From Actinomadura madurae (GTDB taxonomy: Bacteria > Actinomycetota > Actinomycetes > Streptosporangiales > Streptosporangiaceae): a stretch of 64,000 nt of DNA. Shown in pieces: positions 1 to 7,184 of this stretch (position 1 is the stretch's first letter; every line of letters starts with the position of its first letter). The notes below the pieces were generated by a model. That model saw only the letters and a program-made list of their open reading frames with translations. It was not told where the DNA came from and did not search any database. The stretch is from NCBI RefSeq assembly GCF_900115095.1, contig NZ_FOVH01000003.1:664155-728154 (forward strand). The letters run 5' to 3'. The position numbers were made by a program, and so were the translations under genes.

Positions 1-2
1 AG

Positions 3-470
3 GCCTACTACCGGTCGTTCTGGGCGTCGCCGTCCGCGTGCGCCGTCCGGGAGCCGCACGCCAAGTACACCGGCGAGCGGCGCTTCCCCCTCATCGGCCA
101 GAACCTGCACCGCTACTTCTGGCTGGCCGCCGTCCTCATCTCGCTCGTCAACACCTATGACGCGATCCTCGCCTTCCACGGCAAGGACGGCGGTTTCGGC
201 ATCGGGCTCGGCACGCTCATCCTGGTCGCGAACGTGGTCCTGCTCTGGCTGTACACCCTGTCGTGCCACTCGTGCAGGCACATCGTCGGCGGGCGCCTGA
301 AGAACTTCTCCAAGCACCCGTTCCGGTACCGGATGTGGGGCTGGGTCTCGAAGATCAACGAGCGCCACGGGATGTACGCCCTGATCACCCTGGGCTCGCT
401 GGTGGTGGCCGACCTGTACGTCGCGCTGGTCGCCAGCGAGACCATCTCCGACCTGCGCATCTTCAACTGA
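3..470 (+). CDS. Membrane subunit of succinate dehydrogenase/fumarate reductase (5' end outside window)
   Basis: C-terminal ~155 residues of an integral membrane protein; the frame is open to the left window edge, so the start lies outside. At least three hydrophobic segments are visible (around FWLAAVLISLV, LGTLILVANVVLLWLY and LITLGSLVVADLYVALV). A cytoplasmic-looking loop carries a Cys/His cluster (SCHSCRH) and many basic residues. It ends 12 bp before the flavoprotein start, and the iron-sulfur gene follows, so by context this is the quinone-binding membrane anchor of that complex. It does not resemble the short SdhC/SdhD pair of proteobacteria. The anchor role rests mainly on operon position and family recall; haem ligation was not established. 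Confidence 0.75.
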   Translation, partial: AYYRSFWASPSACAVREPHAKYTGERRFPLIGQNLHRYFWLAAVLISLVNTYDAILAFHGKDGGFGIGLGTLILVANVVLLWLYTLSCHSCRHIVGGRLKNFSKHPFRYRMWGWVSKINERHGMYALITLGSLVVADLYVALVASETISDLRIFN

Positions 471-482
471 GGCCAAGGAATC

Positions 483-2477
483 ATGACTGAGATCGAGAGG
501 CACTCGTACGACGTCGTGGTGATCGGCGCCGGCGGCGCCGGGCTGCGCGCGGCCATCGAGGCGCGCCTCCAGGGTAAGAAGACCGCGATCATCTCCAAGT
601 CGCTGTTCGGCAAGGCCCACACGGTGATGGCCGAGGGCGGCGCCGCCGCCGCGATGGGCAACGTCAACGCCAACGACAACTGGATGGTCCACTTCCGCGA
701 CACCATGCGCGGCGGCAAGTTCATGAACAGCTGGCGGATGGCGGAGCTGCACGCCAAGGAGGCCCCGGAGCGCATCTGGGAGCTGGAGCTGTGGGGCGCG
801 CTGTTCGACCGCACCAAGGACGGCAAGATCAGCCAGCGCAACTTCGGCGGGCACGAGTACCCGCGGCTGGCGCACGTCGGCGACCGGACGGGCCTGGAGC
901 TGATCCGCACCGCCCAGCAGAAGATCGTCGCCCTCCAGCAGGAGGACCACGCCGAGCACGGCGACTACGAGGCCAACCTCAAGGTGTGGGCCGAGACGAC
1001 GGTCACCCGGCTGCTCAAGGGCGCAGACGGCAAGATCTGCGGCGCGTTCGGCTACGTCCGCGAGACCGGGAAGTTCGTCGTGTTCGAGGCGCCCGCGGTG
1101 GTGCTGGCGACCGGCGGCATCGGCAAGGCGTTCAAGGTCACGTCCAACTCCTGGGAGTACACCGGGGACGGTCACGCGCTGGCGCTGCTCGCCGGCGGGA
1201 CGCTGCTGAACATGGAGTTCGTCCAGTTCCACCCGACGGGCATGGTCTGGCCGCCGTCCGTCAAGGGCATCCTCGTGACCGAGTCGGTGCGCGGCGACCG
1301 CGGCGTCCTGCGGAACTCCGAGGGCAAGCGGTTCATGTTCGACTACATCCCCGAGGTCTTCAAGGAGCAGTACGCGACCTCGGAGGAGGAGGGCGACCGC
1401 TGGTACGACGACCCGGAGAACAACAAGCGCCCGCCCGAGCTGCTGCCGCGTGACGAGGTGGCGCGGGCCATCAACTCCGAGGTCAAGGCGGGACGGGGAT
1501 CGCCGCACGGCGGGGTGTTCCTCACCGTCGTCGACCGGATGCCCGGCGGCGCCGCCGAGATCGTCAAGCGGCTGCCGTCGATGTACCACCAGTTCAAGGA
1601 GCTGGCGGACGTCGACATCACCAAGGAGGCGATGGAGGTCGGCCCGACCTGCCACTACGTGATGGGCGGCGTGGAGGTCGACCCCGACACCGGCGCCGCG
1701 CTGGTCCCCGGCCTGTTCGCGGCGGGCGAGGTCTCCGGCGGCATGCACGGCTCGAACCGGCTCGGCGGCAACTCGCTGTCGGACCTGCTGGTGTTCGGCC
1801 GGCGGGCCGGGCTCGGCGCGTCCGAGTACGTGGACGGGCTGGCCGCGCGCCCCGCCGTCCCCGACGCCGAGATCGAGGCGGCGACGGGCGAGGCGCTCGC
1901 GCCGTTCGAGCGGGAGGGCGGCGAGAACCCGTACGCCGTGCACGCCGAGCTGCAGCAGACGATGAACGAGCTGGTCGGCATCATCCGCAAGGAAGAGGAG
2001 CTGAAGCAGGCGCTGGAGGCGCTCGGCAAGCTCCGCGAGCGGGTCGCGAACGTGAGCGTCTCCCCGGTCGCCGTCAACGACGGGCGCGGCTACCACCCGG
2101 GCTGGCACCTCGCCCTGGACCTGCGCAACATGCTGCTGGTGTCGGAGGCGGTCGCGAAGGCGGCGCTGGAGCGGCAGGAGAGCCGCGGCGGCCACACCCG
2201 CGACGACTACCCGCAGATGTCGGCGGAGTGGCGGAAGATCAACCTGGTCTGCTCGCTGGCCGGCGACCCGTCGTCCCCGCACATCGAGCTGAAGCGCCAG
2301 CCGCTCACGCCGATGCGGGAGGACCTGCTCGAACTGTTCGACAACGACGAGCTGAAGAAGTACCTGACCGCCGAGGAGCTGCCGGCCGGACTGGCCGACG
2401 AGGTCAAGACGGAGGAGGCGGAGGACGCGGCCGGTTCGGGCGCGACCGCCGCGGACGGCGAGGAGGACGACCGATGA
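483..2477 (+). CDS. sdhA: Succinate dehydrogenase/fumarate reductase flavoprotein subunit (first complex)
   Basis: 664 residues, the usual length for the family. The N-terminal Rossmann motif GAGGAGLRAA binds FAD, and HTVMAEGG contains the His expected to carry covalent FAD. HPTG (near residue 255), the Arg-rich ESVRGDRG segment and CHYVMGGVEVD form the dicarboxylate active site; HGSNRLGGNSL is the second FAD-contact motif. It oxidises succinate to fumarate, or the reverse, at the inner face of the membrane. The acidic tail rich in Glu/Ala/Asp is unusual. An aagga-type RBS precedes the ATG, and the stop overlaps the next start as ATGA, so translation is probably coupled. Direction of catalysis in vivo cannot be read from sequence. 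Confidence 0.95.
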   Translation: MTEIERHSYDVVVIGAGGAGLRAAIEARLQGKKTAIISKSLFGKAHTVMAEGGAAAAMGNVNANDNWMVHFRDTMRGGKFMNSWRMAELHAKEAPERIWELELWGALFDRTKDGKISQRNFGGHEYPRLAHVGDRTGLELIRTAQQKIVALQQEDHAEHGDYEANLKVWAETTVTRLLKGADGKICGAFGYVRETGKFVVFEAPAVVLATGGIGKAFKVTSNSWEYTGDGHALALLAGGTLLNMEFVQFHPTGMVWPPSVKGILVTESVRGDRGVLRNSEGKRFMFDYIPEVFKEQYATSEEEGDRWYDDPENNKRPPELLPRDEVARAINSEVKAGRGSPHGGVFLTVVDRMPGGAAEIVKRLPSMYHQFKELADVDITKEAMEVGPTCHYVMGGVEVDPDTGAALVPGLFAAGEVSGGMHGSNRLGGNSLSDLLVFGRRAGLGASEYVDGLAARPAVPDAEIEAATGEALAPFEREGGENPYAVHAELQQTMNELVGIIRKEEELKQALEALGKLRERVANVSVSPVAVNDGRGYHPGWHLALDLRNMLLVSEAVAKAALERQESRGGHTRDDYPQMSAEWRKINLVCSLAGDPSSPHIELKRQPLTPMREDLLELFDNDELKKYLTAEELPAGLADEVKTEEAEDAAGSGATAADGEEDDR

Positions 2478-3244
2478 GCTACGAGGCCAAGTTCAAGGTC
2501 TGGCGCGGCGACGACGGCGACGGCGAGCTCACCGACTACACGGTGGAGGTGAACGAGGGCGAGGTCGTCCTCGACATCATCCACCGGCTGCAGGCCACGC
2601 AGGCGCCCGACCTCGCCGTCCGGTGGAACTGCAAGGCGGGCAAGTGCGGCTCGTGCTCCGCGGAGATCAACGGCATGCCGAGGCTGCTGTGCATGACCCG
2701 GATGTCGACCTTCGACCCGGACGAGACGGTCACCGTCACGCCGATCCGCACCTTCCCGGTCATCCGCGACCTGGTCACGGACGTGTCGTTCAACTACCAG
2801 AAGGCGCGGGAGATCCCCTCGTTCGACCCGGGCGACGCCAAGCCCGGCGAGCTGCGCATGCAGCAGGTGGACGTGGAGCGGTCGCAGGAGTTCCGCAAGT
2901 GCATCGAGTGCTTCCTGTGCCAGAACGTCTGCCACGTCATCCGCGACCATGAGGAGAACAAGGAGAACTTCGCGGGCCCGCGCTTCCTGATGCGGATCGG
3001 CGAGCTGGAGATGCACCCGGCCGACGAGGCCGACCGGCGCAACATCGCGCAGGACGACCACGGGCTCGGGTTCTGCAACATCACCAAGTGCTGCACCGAG
3101 GTGTGCCCCGAGCACATCAAGATCACCGACAACGCCCTGATCCCGATGAAGGAACGGGTCGTGGGCCGCAAGTACGACCCGGTGGTGTGGCTGGGCAGCA
3201 AGCTCGGCATCGTCAGGAAGGGGCAGGACACCCCGTCCGCCTGA
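2474..3244 (+). CDS. sdhB: Succinate dehydrogenase/fumarate reductase iron-sulfur subunit (first complex)
   Basis: 256 residues from the ATG that overlaps the sdhA stop; frame-continuous sequence upstream is sdhA in another frame and was not included. The plant-type ferredoxin domain carries CKAGKCGSC and a later Cys in MPRLLC for the [2Fe-2S] cluster. The C-terminal half carries CIECFLCQNVC and CCTEVCP for the [4Fe-4S] and [3Fe-4S] clusters. It passes electrons from the flavoprotein to the membrane subunit. It is the last gene of the operon and is followed within 7 bp by a strong hairpin. Confidence 0.95.
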   Translation: MSYEAKFKVWRGDDGDGELTDYTVEVNEGEVVLDIIHRLQATQAPDLAVRWNCKAGKCGSCSAEINGMPRLLCMTRMSTFDPDETVTVTPIRTFPVIRDLVTDVSFNYQKAREIPSFDPGDAKPGELRMQQVDVERSQEFRKCIECFLCQNVCHVIRDHEENKENFAGPRFLMRIGELEMHPADEADRRNIAQDDHGLGFCNITKCCTEVCPEHIKITDNALIPMKERVVGRKYDPVVWLGSKLGIVRKGQDTPSA

Positions 3245-3250
3245 GTTCCT

Positions 3251-3293
3251 CGCGAACGTCCCCCGCCGCCCCGCGCGACGGGGGACGTTCGCG
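3251..3293 (+). terminator. Hairpin terminator after sdhB
   Basis: Perfect 14-bp inverted repeat (3251-3264 against 3280-3293) with a 15-nt loop, ending in tttctcc. It starts 6 bp after the sdhB stop and precedes the oppositely regulated crp-type gene, so it probably ends the first sdh transcript. Confidence 0.8.
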
Positions 3294-3548
3294 TTTCTCC
3301 GCCGCTGGCCGCCGCGGGGCGGCGCGCTGGCATGCGACGCACCCGAGGCACGGCGGGCGGCGTGCCCCCGGACCGCCGCCCGCCGCTCCGCCGTTCCCCG
3401 TGAACGCCGAGGGCGCCTGGACGACCCCCGGTCGCACACGCCGCGTCCCACACTCGCGCACGTCCGCCCGATCGAGTAGGGATTAGTACACACAACCGTG
3501 ATTGTTTCCCGGGGAGCGGGAACGGACGGTTCCCTTTAACGTGGGGGC
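3294..3548 (+). promoter_or_regulatory. Intergenic region upstream of the Crp-type gene with inverted repeat and -10
   Basis: No gene is supported in the 304 bp between sdhB and the Crp-type regulator. Near its end, gggaac and gttccc form a 6-bp inverted repeat (3518-3534, 5-nt spacer), immediately followed by TTTAAC (3535-3540) at a distance from the ATG that fits a leaderless or very short leader transcript. The repeat touching the -10 is a candidate site for autoregulation. The rest is GC-rich without recognisable structure. Confidence 0.45.
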
Positions 3549-4247
3549 ATGAGCCCCCTCGAACCGGGTTCGTTCCTTGCCGATCTCACCCCGGCGGAAC
3601 GGGCGGATCTGGAGTCACGTGGCCGCGTCCGCGACTTCGACCGAGGGGACGTGCTCTTCGCCGAGGGGGAGGAGCCCGGCTGGGTGGCCGTCCTGCTGAG
3701 GGGGCGGGTCAAGGCGTTCTCCTACCGCGAGCAGGGCGGCGAGGCGCTGCTGGCCGTGCGCGGAGCGGGAGCGCTGCTGGGCGAGGTCGCCGCGATCGAC
3801 GGGATGCCCCGGTCGGCGACGGTCACCGCGCTCGAACCGGTGCGGGCGATCGCCGTCACGGCGGACGAGTTCATGGCGTTCTTGCAGGCCCACGGCCGCG
3901 TCTCCATCATCATCATGCGCATGCTCTGCCAGCGCTGGCGCGACGCTGACCGCAAGCGCGTCGAGTTCGGCATGTTCGACGCGACCGGGCGCGTGGCGCA
4001 GCGCCTCGTCGAGCTGGCCGAGCGGTTCGGCGTGCCCTACGAGCGCCGGACGGGGGCGAACGCCGGGGGAGAGAGCGTCCGGATCACGCTCAACCTGTCG
4101 CAGGAGGAGCTGGCGGGCTGGGTGGGCGCGTCCCGCGAGGCGGTCAGCAAGGCGCTGCGCACGCTGCGCCGGCACGGCTGGATCGAGACGGGGCGGCGGC
4201 GTCTCATCGTCCACGACCTCCAGGCGCTCCGCCGGCACGCGCGCTGA
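3549..4247 (+). CDS. Crp/Fnr-family transcriptional regulator
   Basis: 232 residues. Residues ~8-125 form a cyclic-nucleotide-binding-type beta barrel (GDVLFAEGEEPGWVAVLLRGRVKAF, then GALLGEVAAIDGMPRSATVTAL). A long dimerisation helix and a C-terminal Crp winged helix follow (LSQEELAGWVGASREAVSKALRTLRRHGWIETGRRRLIV). Crp-type proteins activate or repress by DNA binding on effector sensing. There is no Cys cluster as in Fnr, so a nucleotide-type effector is more likely than an Fe-S cluster. It sits directly after the sdh operon but behind a terminator; whether it controls respiration genes is open. Confidence 0.9.
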   Translation: MSPLEPGSFLADLTPAERADLESRGRVRDFDRGDVLFAEGEEPGWVAVLLRGRVKAFSYREQGGEALLAVRGAGALLGEVAAIDGMPRSATVTALEPVRAIAVTADEFMAFLQAHGRVSIIIMRMLCQRWRDADRKRVEFGMFDATGRVAQRLVELAERFGVPYERRTGANAGGESVRITLNLSQEELAGWVGASREAVSKALRTLRRHGWIETGRRRLIVHDLQALRRHAR

Positions 4248-4291
4248 CCCGGTGCGCGGCGCGCGCGGCGGTGACCCGTACTCTGTGCAGG

Positions 4292-5293
4292 ATGCAGTTG
4301 CAGCAGCTCGCCTACTTCGTCGCGGTCGCGGAGGTACGCCACTTCACGCAGGCCGCCGAGCTTCTGCGGGTGGCGCAACCATCGCTCTCCAAGCAGATCC
4401 GCGCCCTGGAGAACGAGCTGAACGTGTCGCTGTTCAGCCGCGCGCGGGGGAACATCACGCTGACACCCGCCGGAGAGGCACTACTGCCACTGGCGAAGCG
4501 CATCCTGGCCGATGTCGACACCGCGCGCTTGGAAGTGCAGGAGCTGGCCGGTCTCAAGCGCGGCCGTGTACGGCTCGGCGCTACACCGTCCCTCTGCGCG
4601 GGCCTGCTGGCGGACGTCCTGCGCCGCTTCCACGACGCGTACCCGGGGATCCAGCTCATCGTCGAGGAAGGAGGATCCCGCGACCTGGTCCGGGAGCTGA
4701 CGCGAGGCTCCCTCGACATGGCGCTGGTCATCCTCCCTCTGCACGGTGACCCGCCCCTGGACACCACCCCGATACTGCGCGAGAACCTGGTGGTGGCCTC
4801 CCCGGCGGGGCCCGACCAGAGGGCGCCGGAGCGCTCCCTCAAGGCCGCGCAGCTCCCGCGTCGTTCCTACCTGCGCATCGAGGATCTGCAGAACCGCCCC
4901 CTGGTGATGTTCCGTCCGGGCTACGACCTGCGCGAGGCGACCATCAGCGCGTGCAGGGAGGCCGGATTCGAGCCCAGGTTCGCCGTGGAGGGCGGCGAGA
5001 TGGACGCCGTCCTGCGCTTCGTCGAGGTCGGCCTCGGTATCGCGGTCGTGCCGAGCATGGTCCTCGCCGGACGTCCCGGCCTGCGCGGCACCCCGCTCGT
5101 CCTGGCCGACGAGCAGGCCCGCCGCGGCCGCCACGCCCCCGGCCTGATCCGTACCATCGCCCTCGCCCACCGCAAGGACGTGGAGCTCACCCACGCCGCC
5201 CGCGCGTTCCAAGACACCCTCCAGACCTTCCTGGTAGAGGCCGGCCTGGCCGGCAGCCTCCCCGCAGGCGTCGAGACCCTGGTGACGTCCTAG
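4292..5293 (+). CDS. LysR-family transcriptional regulator
   Basis: 333 residues from the ATG at 4292. The start was preferred over an upstream GTG because the LysR HTH normally begins right at the N-terminus (MQLQQLAYFVAVAEVRHFTQAAELL) and TACTCT lies about 12 bp upstream as a -10, suggesting a leaderless mRNA. HTH spans residues ~1-60 (VAQPSLSKQIRALE) and the effector-binding domain ~90-300. No divergent target is adjacent; the previous gene is crp-type on the same strand, and the next converges, with stop codons sharing ctag (5290-5293). The effector is unknown. Confidence 0.9.
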   Translation: MQLQQLAYFVAVAEVRHFTQAAELLRVAQPSLSKQIRALENELNVSLFSRARGNITLTPAGEALLPLAKRILADVDTARLEVQELAGLKRGRVRLGATPSLCAGLLADVLRRFHDAYPGIQLIVEEGGSRDLVRELTRGSLDMALVILPLHGDPPLDTTPILRENLVVASPAGPDQRAPERSLKAAQLPRRSYLRIEDLQNRPLVMFRPGYDLREATISACREAGFEPRFAVEGGEMDAVLRFVEVGLGIAVVPSMVLAGRPGLRGTPLVLADEQARRGRHAPGLIRTIALAHRKDVELTHAARAFQDTLQTFLVEAGLAGSLPAGVETLVTS

Positions 5294-5730
5294 TTCCGCA
5301 GTTCGTCGGCCGCCTCACGGAACGCCGTCTCCGCGCGCGCGAAATAGTCGAACAGCACCTCGCGCTGCTCGTCGGTGTAACCGCCGATGATCTCGCCGAT
5401 CCGCTTCCGGGCGGGCGCCATGACGCGGTCGAGGTCGGCGGGCGCCGCCACCGGCTCGACGATGACCTTGCGGCGATCCTCCGGCGACGGGACGCGCCGC
5501 ACGTAGCCCCCCTGCTCCAGCCGGTCGATCAGCCGGGTGGTCGGCCCGGTCGTCAGGCCCGTCCGGGCGGACAGCTCCCCGGGGGTCATCGCGCCCGCCA
5601 GATCGAGGATGTTCAGCGCGTACAGGTCCGTCCCGCCCAGGTCGCAGGCCCGAGCACTGGCGTGGCCGTGCAGCATGACGGCGCTGAGATACCGCCGGTA
5701 GGCCACCGAGGCCCCTTCGGCTGTTGACAC
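5290..5730 (-). CDS. MarR-family repressor
   Basis: 146 residues starting at GTG 5730. The winged helix is clear: MTPGELSARTGLTTGPTTRLIDRLEQGGYVRRVPSPEDRR, with the family's D-R-R in the wing. MarR proteins are dimeric repressors released by small phenolic or lipophilic ligands. It is divergent from the SnoaL-like gene at 5820, and its start lies inside that gene's promoter (-35 at 5724), so the two probably share control. A decayed second copy lies at 8353-8544. Confidence 0.9.
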   Translation of the reverse strand: MSTAEGASVAYRRYLSAVMLHGHASARACDLGGTDLYALNILDLAGAMTPGELSARTGLTTGPTTRLIDRLEQGGYVRRVPSPEDRRKVIVEPVAAPADLDRVMAPARKRIGEIIGGYTDEQREVLFDYFARAETAFREAADELRN

Positions 5731-5752
5731 GTCTCCTCCCGATCCCTAATCT
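5724..5752 (+). promoter_or_regulatory. Sigma-70-type promoter for the SnoaL-like gene
   Basis: TTGACA (5724-5729), a 17-bp spacer and TAATCT (5747-5752): a near-consensus housekeeping promoter pointing at the gene at 5820. The -35 overlaps the marR start codon. In the decayed copy at ~8535 the -35 is kept but the -10 is lost at a deletion junction. Confidence 0.75.
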
Positions 5753-5800
5753 CTTCCTCAATGAAGAGAAATCTTCAACGAAGAAACTTCTCCATCGAAG
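5753..5800 (+). promoter_or_regulatory. Cluster of three cttc/gaag inverted repeats (likely MarR operator)
   Basis: Three successive dyads with the same arms: cttc(6 nt)gaag at 5753-5766, cttc(3 nt)gaag at 5773-5783 and cttc(6 nt)gaag at 5787-5800. The first extends to ctcttc/gaagag (5751-5768). They begin at the -10 and run to the RBS, where a bound repressor would block transcription. The divergent MarR gene is the obvious candidate binder; this is inference. Confidence 0.55.
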
Positions 5801-5819
5801 CTACCAGAAGGAGCCGGTC

Positions 5820-6257
5820 ATGGACGACACCGCCGCGATCAAGACCCTGTTCGCCCGCCTCACGGCCGCCTGGGACGCCGGCGACGGCGCCGCCTACGGC
5901 GCGTGCTTCACTCCGGACGCCAGTTACATCACCTACGTCGGAACCCTCTACCGCGGCGCCGAGGAGATCGGTGCCGCGCACCAGGCGCTCTTCGACAGCT
6001 TCCTCAAGGGCACCCGGCTGGCCTGCGAGATCGTCGACATCCGCCTTACGACCCCCGACACCGCCGTGGTCATCACCCGGGGGGACACCTACAAGAAGGC
6101 CCCGGGCAAGCTCAAGAAGCTCCAGACGAACACGGTCGTCCGGGACACCGGCGGCGAGTGGCGCCTGGCCGCCTTCCAGAACACCCTCCACAAGTCCCTG
6201 ATGGAGGCCGTCTCGTTCAAGTTCCAGCCCGCCACCAAGCCCACCCACGCGAAATGA
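5820..6257 (+). CDS. SnoaL-like/DUF4440-type small protein (SgcJ/EcaC family)
   Basis: 145 residues from the ATG at 5820, preceded by agaaggag (5806-5813) at ideal spacing; upstream in-frame codons fall in the promoter/operator and were excluded. The pattern IKTLFARLTAAWDAGDGAAYGACF...YRGAEEIGAAHQALF is that of the NTF2-like cone fold used by SnoaL/DUF4440 and SgcJ-type proteins of actinomycetes. Members are enzymes or binding proteins of varied function, so no reaction is assigned. Likely repressed by the divergent MarR and perhaps involved in detoxifying its ligand. Confidence 0.8.
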   Translation: MDDTAAIKTLFARLTAAWDAGDGAAYGACFTPDASYITYVGTLYRGAEEIGAAHQALFDSFLKGTRLACEIVDIRLTTPDTAVVITRGDTYKKAPGKLKKLQTNTVVRDTGGEWRLAAFQNTLHKSLMEAVSFKFQPATKPTHAK

Positions 6258-6270
6258 CCGGCAACGTCAT

Positions 6271-6318
6271 CAACAACGGACCCGCCCGATCCCGCACCTA
6301 CGTGCGGTGCACATGGCG
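6271..6318 (-). pseudogene. 3' end remnant of a HATPase (RsbW-like) gene
   Basis: The minus strand ends ...IGRVRC-stop, matching the end of the intact HATPase at 8589 (...IGRVRS-stop). The surrounding 6231-6292 aligns with 8550-8613, including a shared gaacggacccgcccgatc-like core. Only about 15 codons remain before the match is lost at a deletion junction. It is a scar of the first copy of the duplicated module, not a gene. Confidence 0.55.
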
Positions 6319-6332
6319 GTGGACGCCTTGTC

Positions 6333-6449
6333 CAGGATGCGGGTGAGATTCCGTCATACCGGATATGGTTTGACCTTCTCGGGGACGTCGCCCTCCCCAA
6401 GGATGAGTCGTTGCGTCTACTCAGAAGCATCTTGGAGCGGTTCTCGTGA
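6333..6449 (+). pseudogene. 3' end remnant of an XRE/DUF5753 regulator
   Basis: A frame ending at TGA 6447-6449 reads ...EIPSYRIWFDLLGDVALPKDESL... and ends LLRSILERFS. This matches in position and character the C-terminus of intact DUF5753 regulators (compare VRFDRIAAEAL...DLIKRIMEDMA at 9994). It directly abuts the DUF397 gene with the same stop/start overlap seen in intact modules. The HTH and the main body are missing, so this is a fragment left after deletion. Confidence 0.6.
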
Positions 6450-6637
6450 TGACCTGGCGGAAGTCCACCTACAGCGGCGGTTCTTCTACCCAGTCCGACT
6501 GTGTTGAGGTGGCTCGGATCTCTGGCGGTGTCGGGGTGCGGGACAGCAAGGCGCCGGGTGCCGGTCACCTGCTGCTGTCCCGGCGCGGCTTCGCCGACCT
6601 GATGGCCCGGTTCAAACAGGACGCGGCCGGCGAGTAG
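6449..6637 (+). CDS. DUF397 small protein (first copy)
   Basis: 62 residues from ATG 6449, which overlaps the TGA of the XRE remnant; a GTG one codon upstream is possible. The sequence MTWRKSTYSGGSS...DCVEVARISGGVGVRDSKAP is a typical DUF397 domain. These proteins are encoded after XRE/DUF5753 regulators and a HATPase in actinomycetes, and are thought to modulate the regulator during development or secondary metabolism. Its partner here is a fragment, so it is an orphan unless it works with the copy at 9179. Its last 141 bp are nearly identical to the DUF397 gene at 9991. Confidence 0.85.
   Translation: MTWRKSTYSGGSSTQSDCVEVARISGGVGVRDSKAPGAGHLLLSRRGFADLMARFKQDAAGE
6497..6637 (+). repeat. 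141-bp near-identical repeat, copy 1
   Basis: Matches 10045-10185 with only two differences seen (a/c in ctcgg-tc and c/t in gtg-cgg). It covers the 3' two thirds of both DUF397 genes and stops exactly at the stop codons, while the 5' parts differ strongly. Confidence 0.9.
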
Positions 6638-6647
6638 CCCCAGCCGG

Positions 6648-7184
6648 TCACTCCAGCAGGCCTTCGCATCGTGCCCATGCGAGGAAGCCGGAGCCGTCGC
6701 ACGGCAGGTATGCCTCGTGATCGGACAGAAGATCGATCACTGTGGCGGCGTCCGCCACCTCCAGCGCTTTGTCTCGTATGCCTGCGCAAAGCAGCTCCAG
6801 CGTGCTGAGCAGCTTGACGCCCCGTTCCCTGCCCTGGCGGCGGCCGGCTCTGTCATCGACCATCGCGGTGATGCCGTGGAACTCCGCGTACGCCAGCGTG
6901 GTGGCTTCGCCGATGTTGCGCATCCCACCGCCGAGTCGTCCGTGGTACTCGGAGAACAGGGCCAGGAAGGGAAGGGCGGTTTCGTTGACGACGGTCAGCC
7001 AAGGTTGAGCCGTCGCCTGGTACAACTGTGCGTGCCTGGGACCGCCGCGCAGTAGCTCTTCCTCAACGGCTGACGTGATGAAGCATTCGTAACCCGCCAG
7101 CAGCTTTGCCAGGACCAGAAGCTGGTTCGAGCGTGCGAAGTAGTTCGGCGGTGAGCTGTCGATGACGAGACGCGGACGGGTCAA
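6648..7184 (-). CDS. PIN-like-domain protein, partner of an ImmA/IrrE regulator
   Basis: 178 residues. The only well-placed start is TTG 7184, overlapping the upstream TGA as TTGA. The N-terminus LVIDSSPPNYFARSNQL is the first strand of a PIN-like fold with its acidic residue, followed by SAVEEELLRG, IGEATTLAYA and MVDDRAGRRQG, which supply the further Glu/Asp residues of a metal-dependent RNase site. PIN proteins cleave RNA and often act as toxins. Coupled translation behind an XRE-metallopeptidase suggests a toxin-antitoxin-like or damage-response pair. Third codon positions are less GC-rich than in the flanking housekeeping genes, hinting at transfer. Nuclease activity is not proven. Confidence 0.7.
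   Translation of the reverse strand: MTRPRLVIDSSPPNYFARSNQLLVLAKLLAGYECFITSAVEEELLRGGPRHAQLYQATAQPWLTVVNETALPFLALFSEYHGRLGGGMRNIGEATTLAYAEFHGITAMVDDRAGRRQGRERGVKLLSTLELLCAGIRDKALEVADAATVIDLLSDHEAYLPCDGSGFLAWARCEGLLE

Noticed and set aside
3294..3490. Possible small gene between sdhB and the Crp-type regulator
   Set aside because: Open frames here are GC-driven, start without an RBS and run through the terminator.
6089..6568. 159-codon minus-strand frame through the DUF397/HATPase relic zone
   Set aside because: It crosses the deletion junction and known plus-strand genes; only the short relic tail at 6271-6318 has support.
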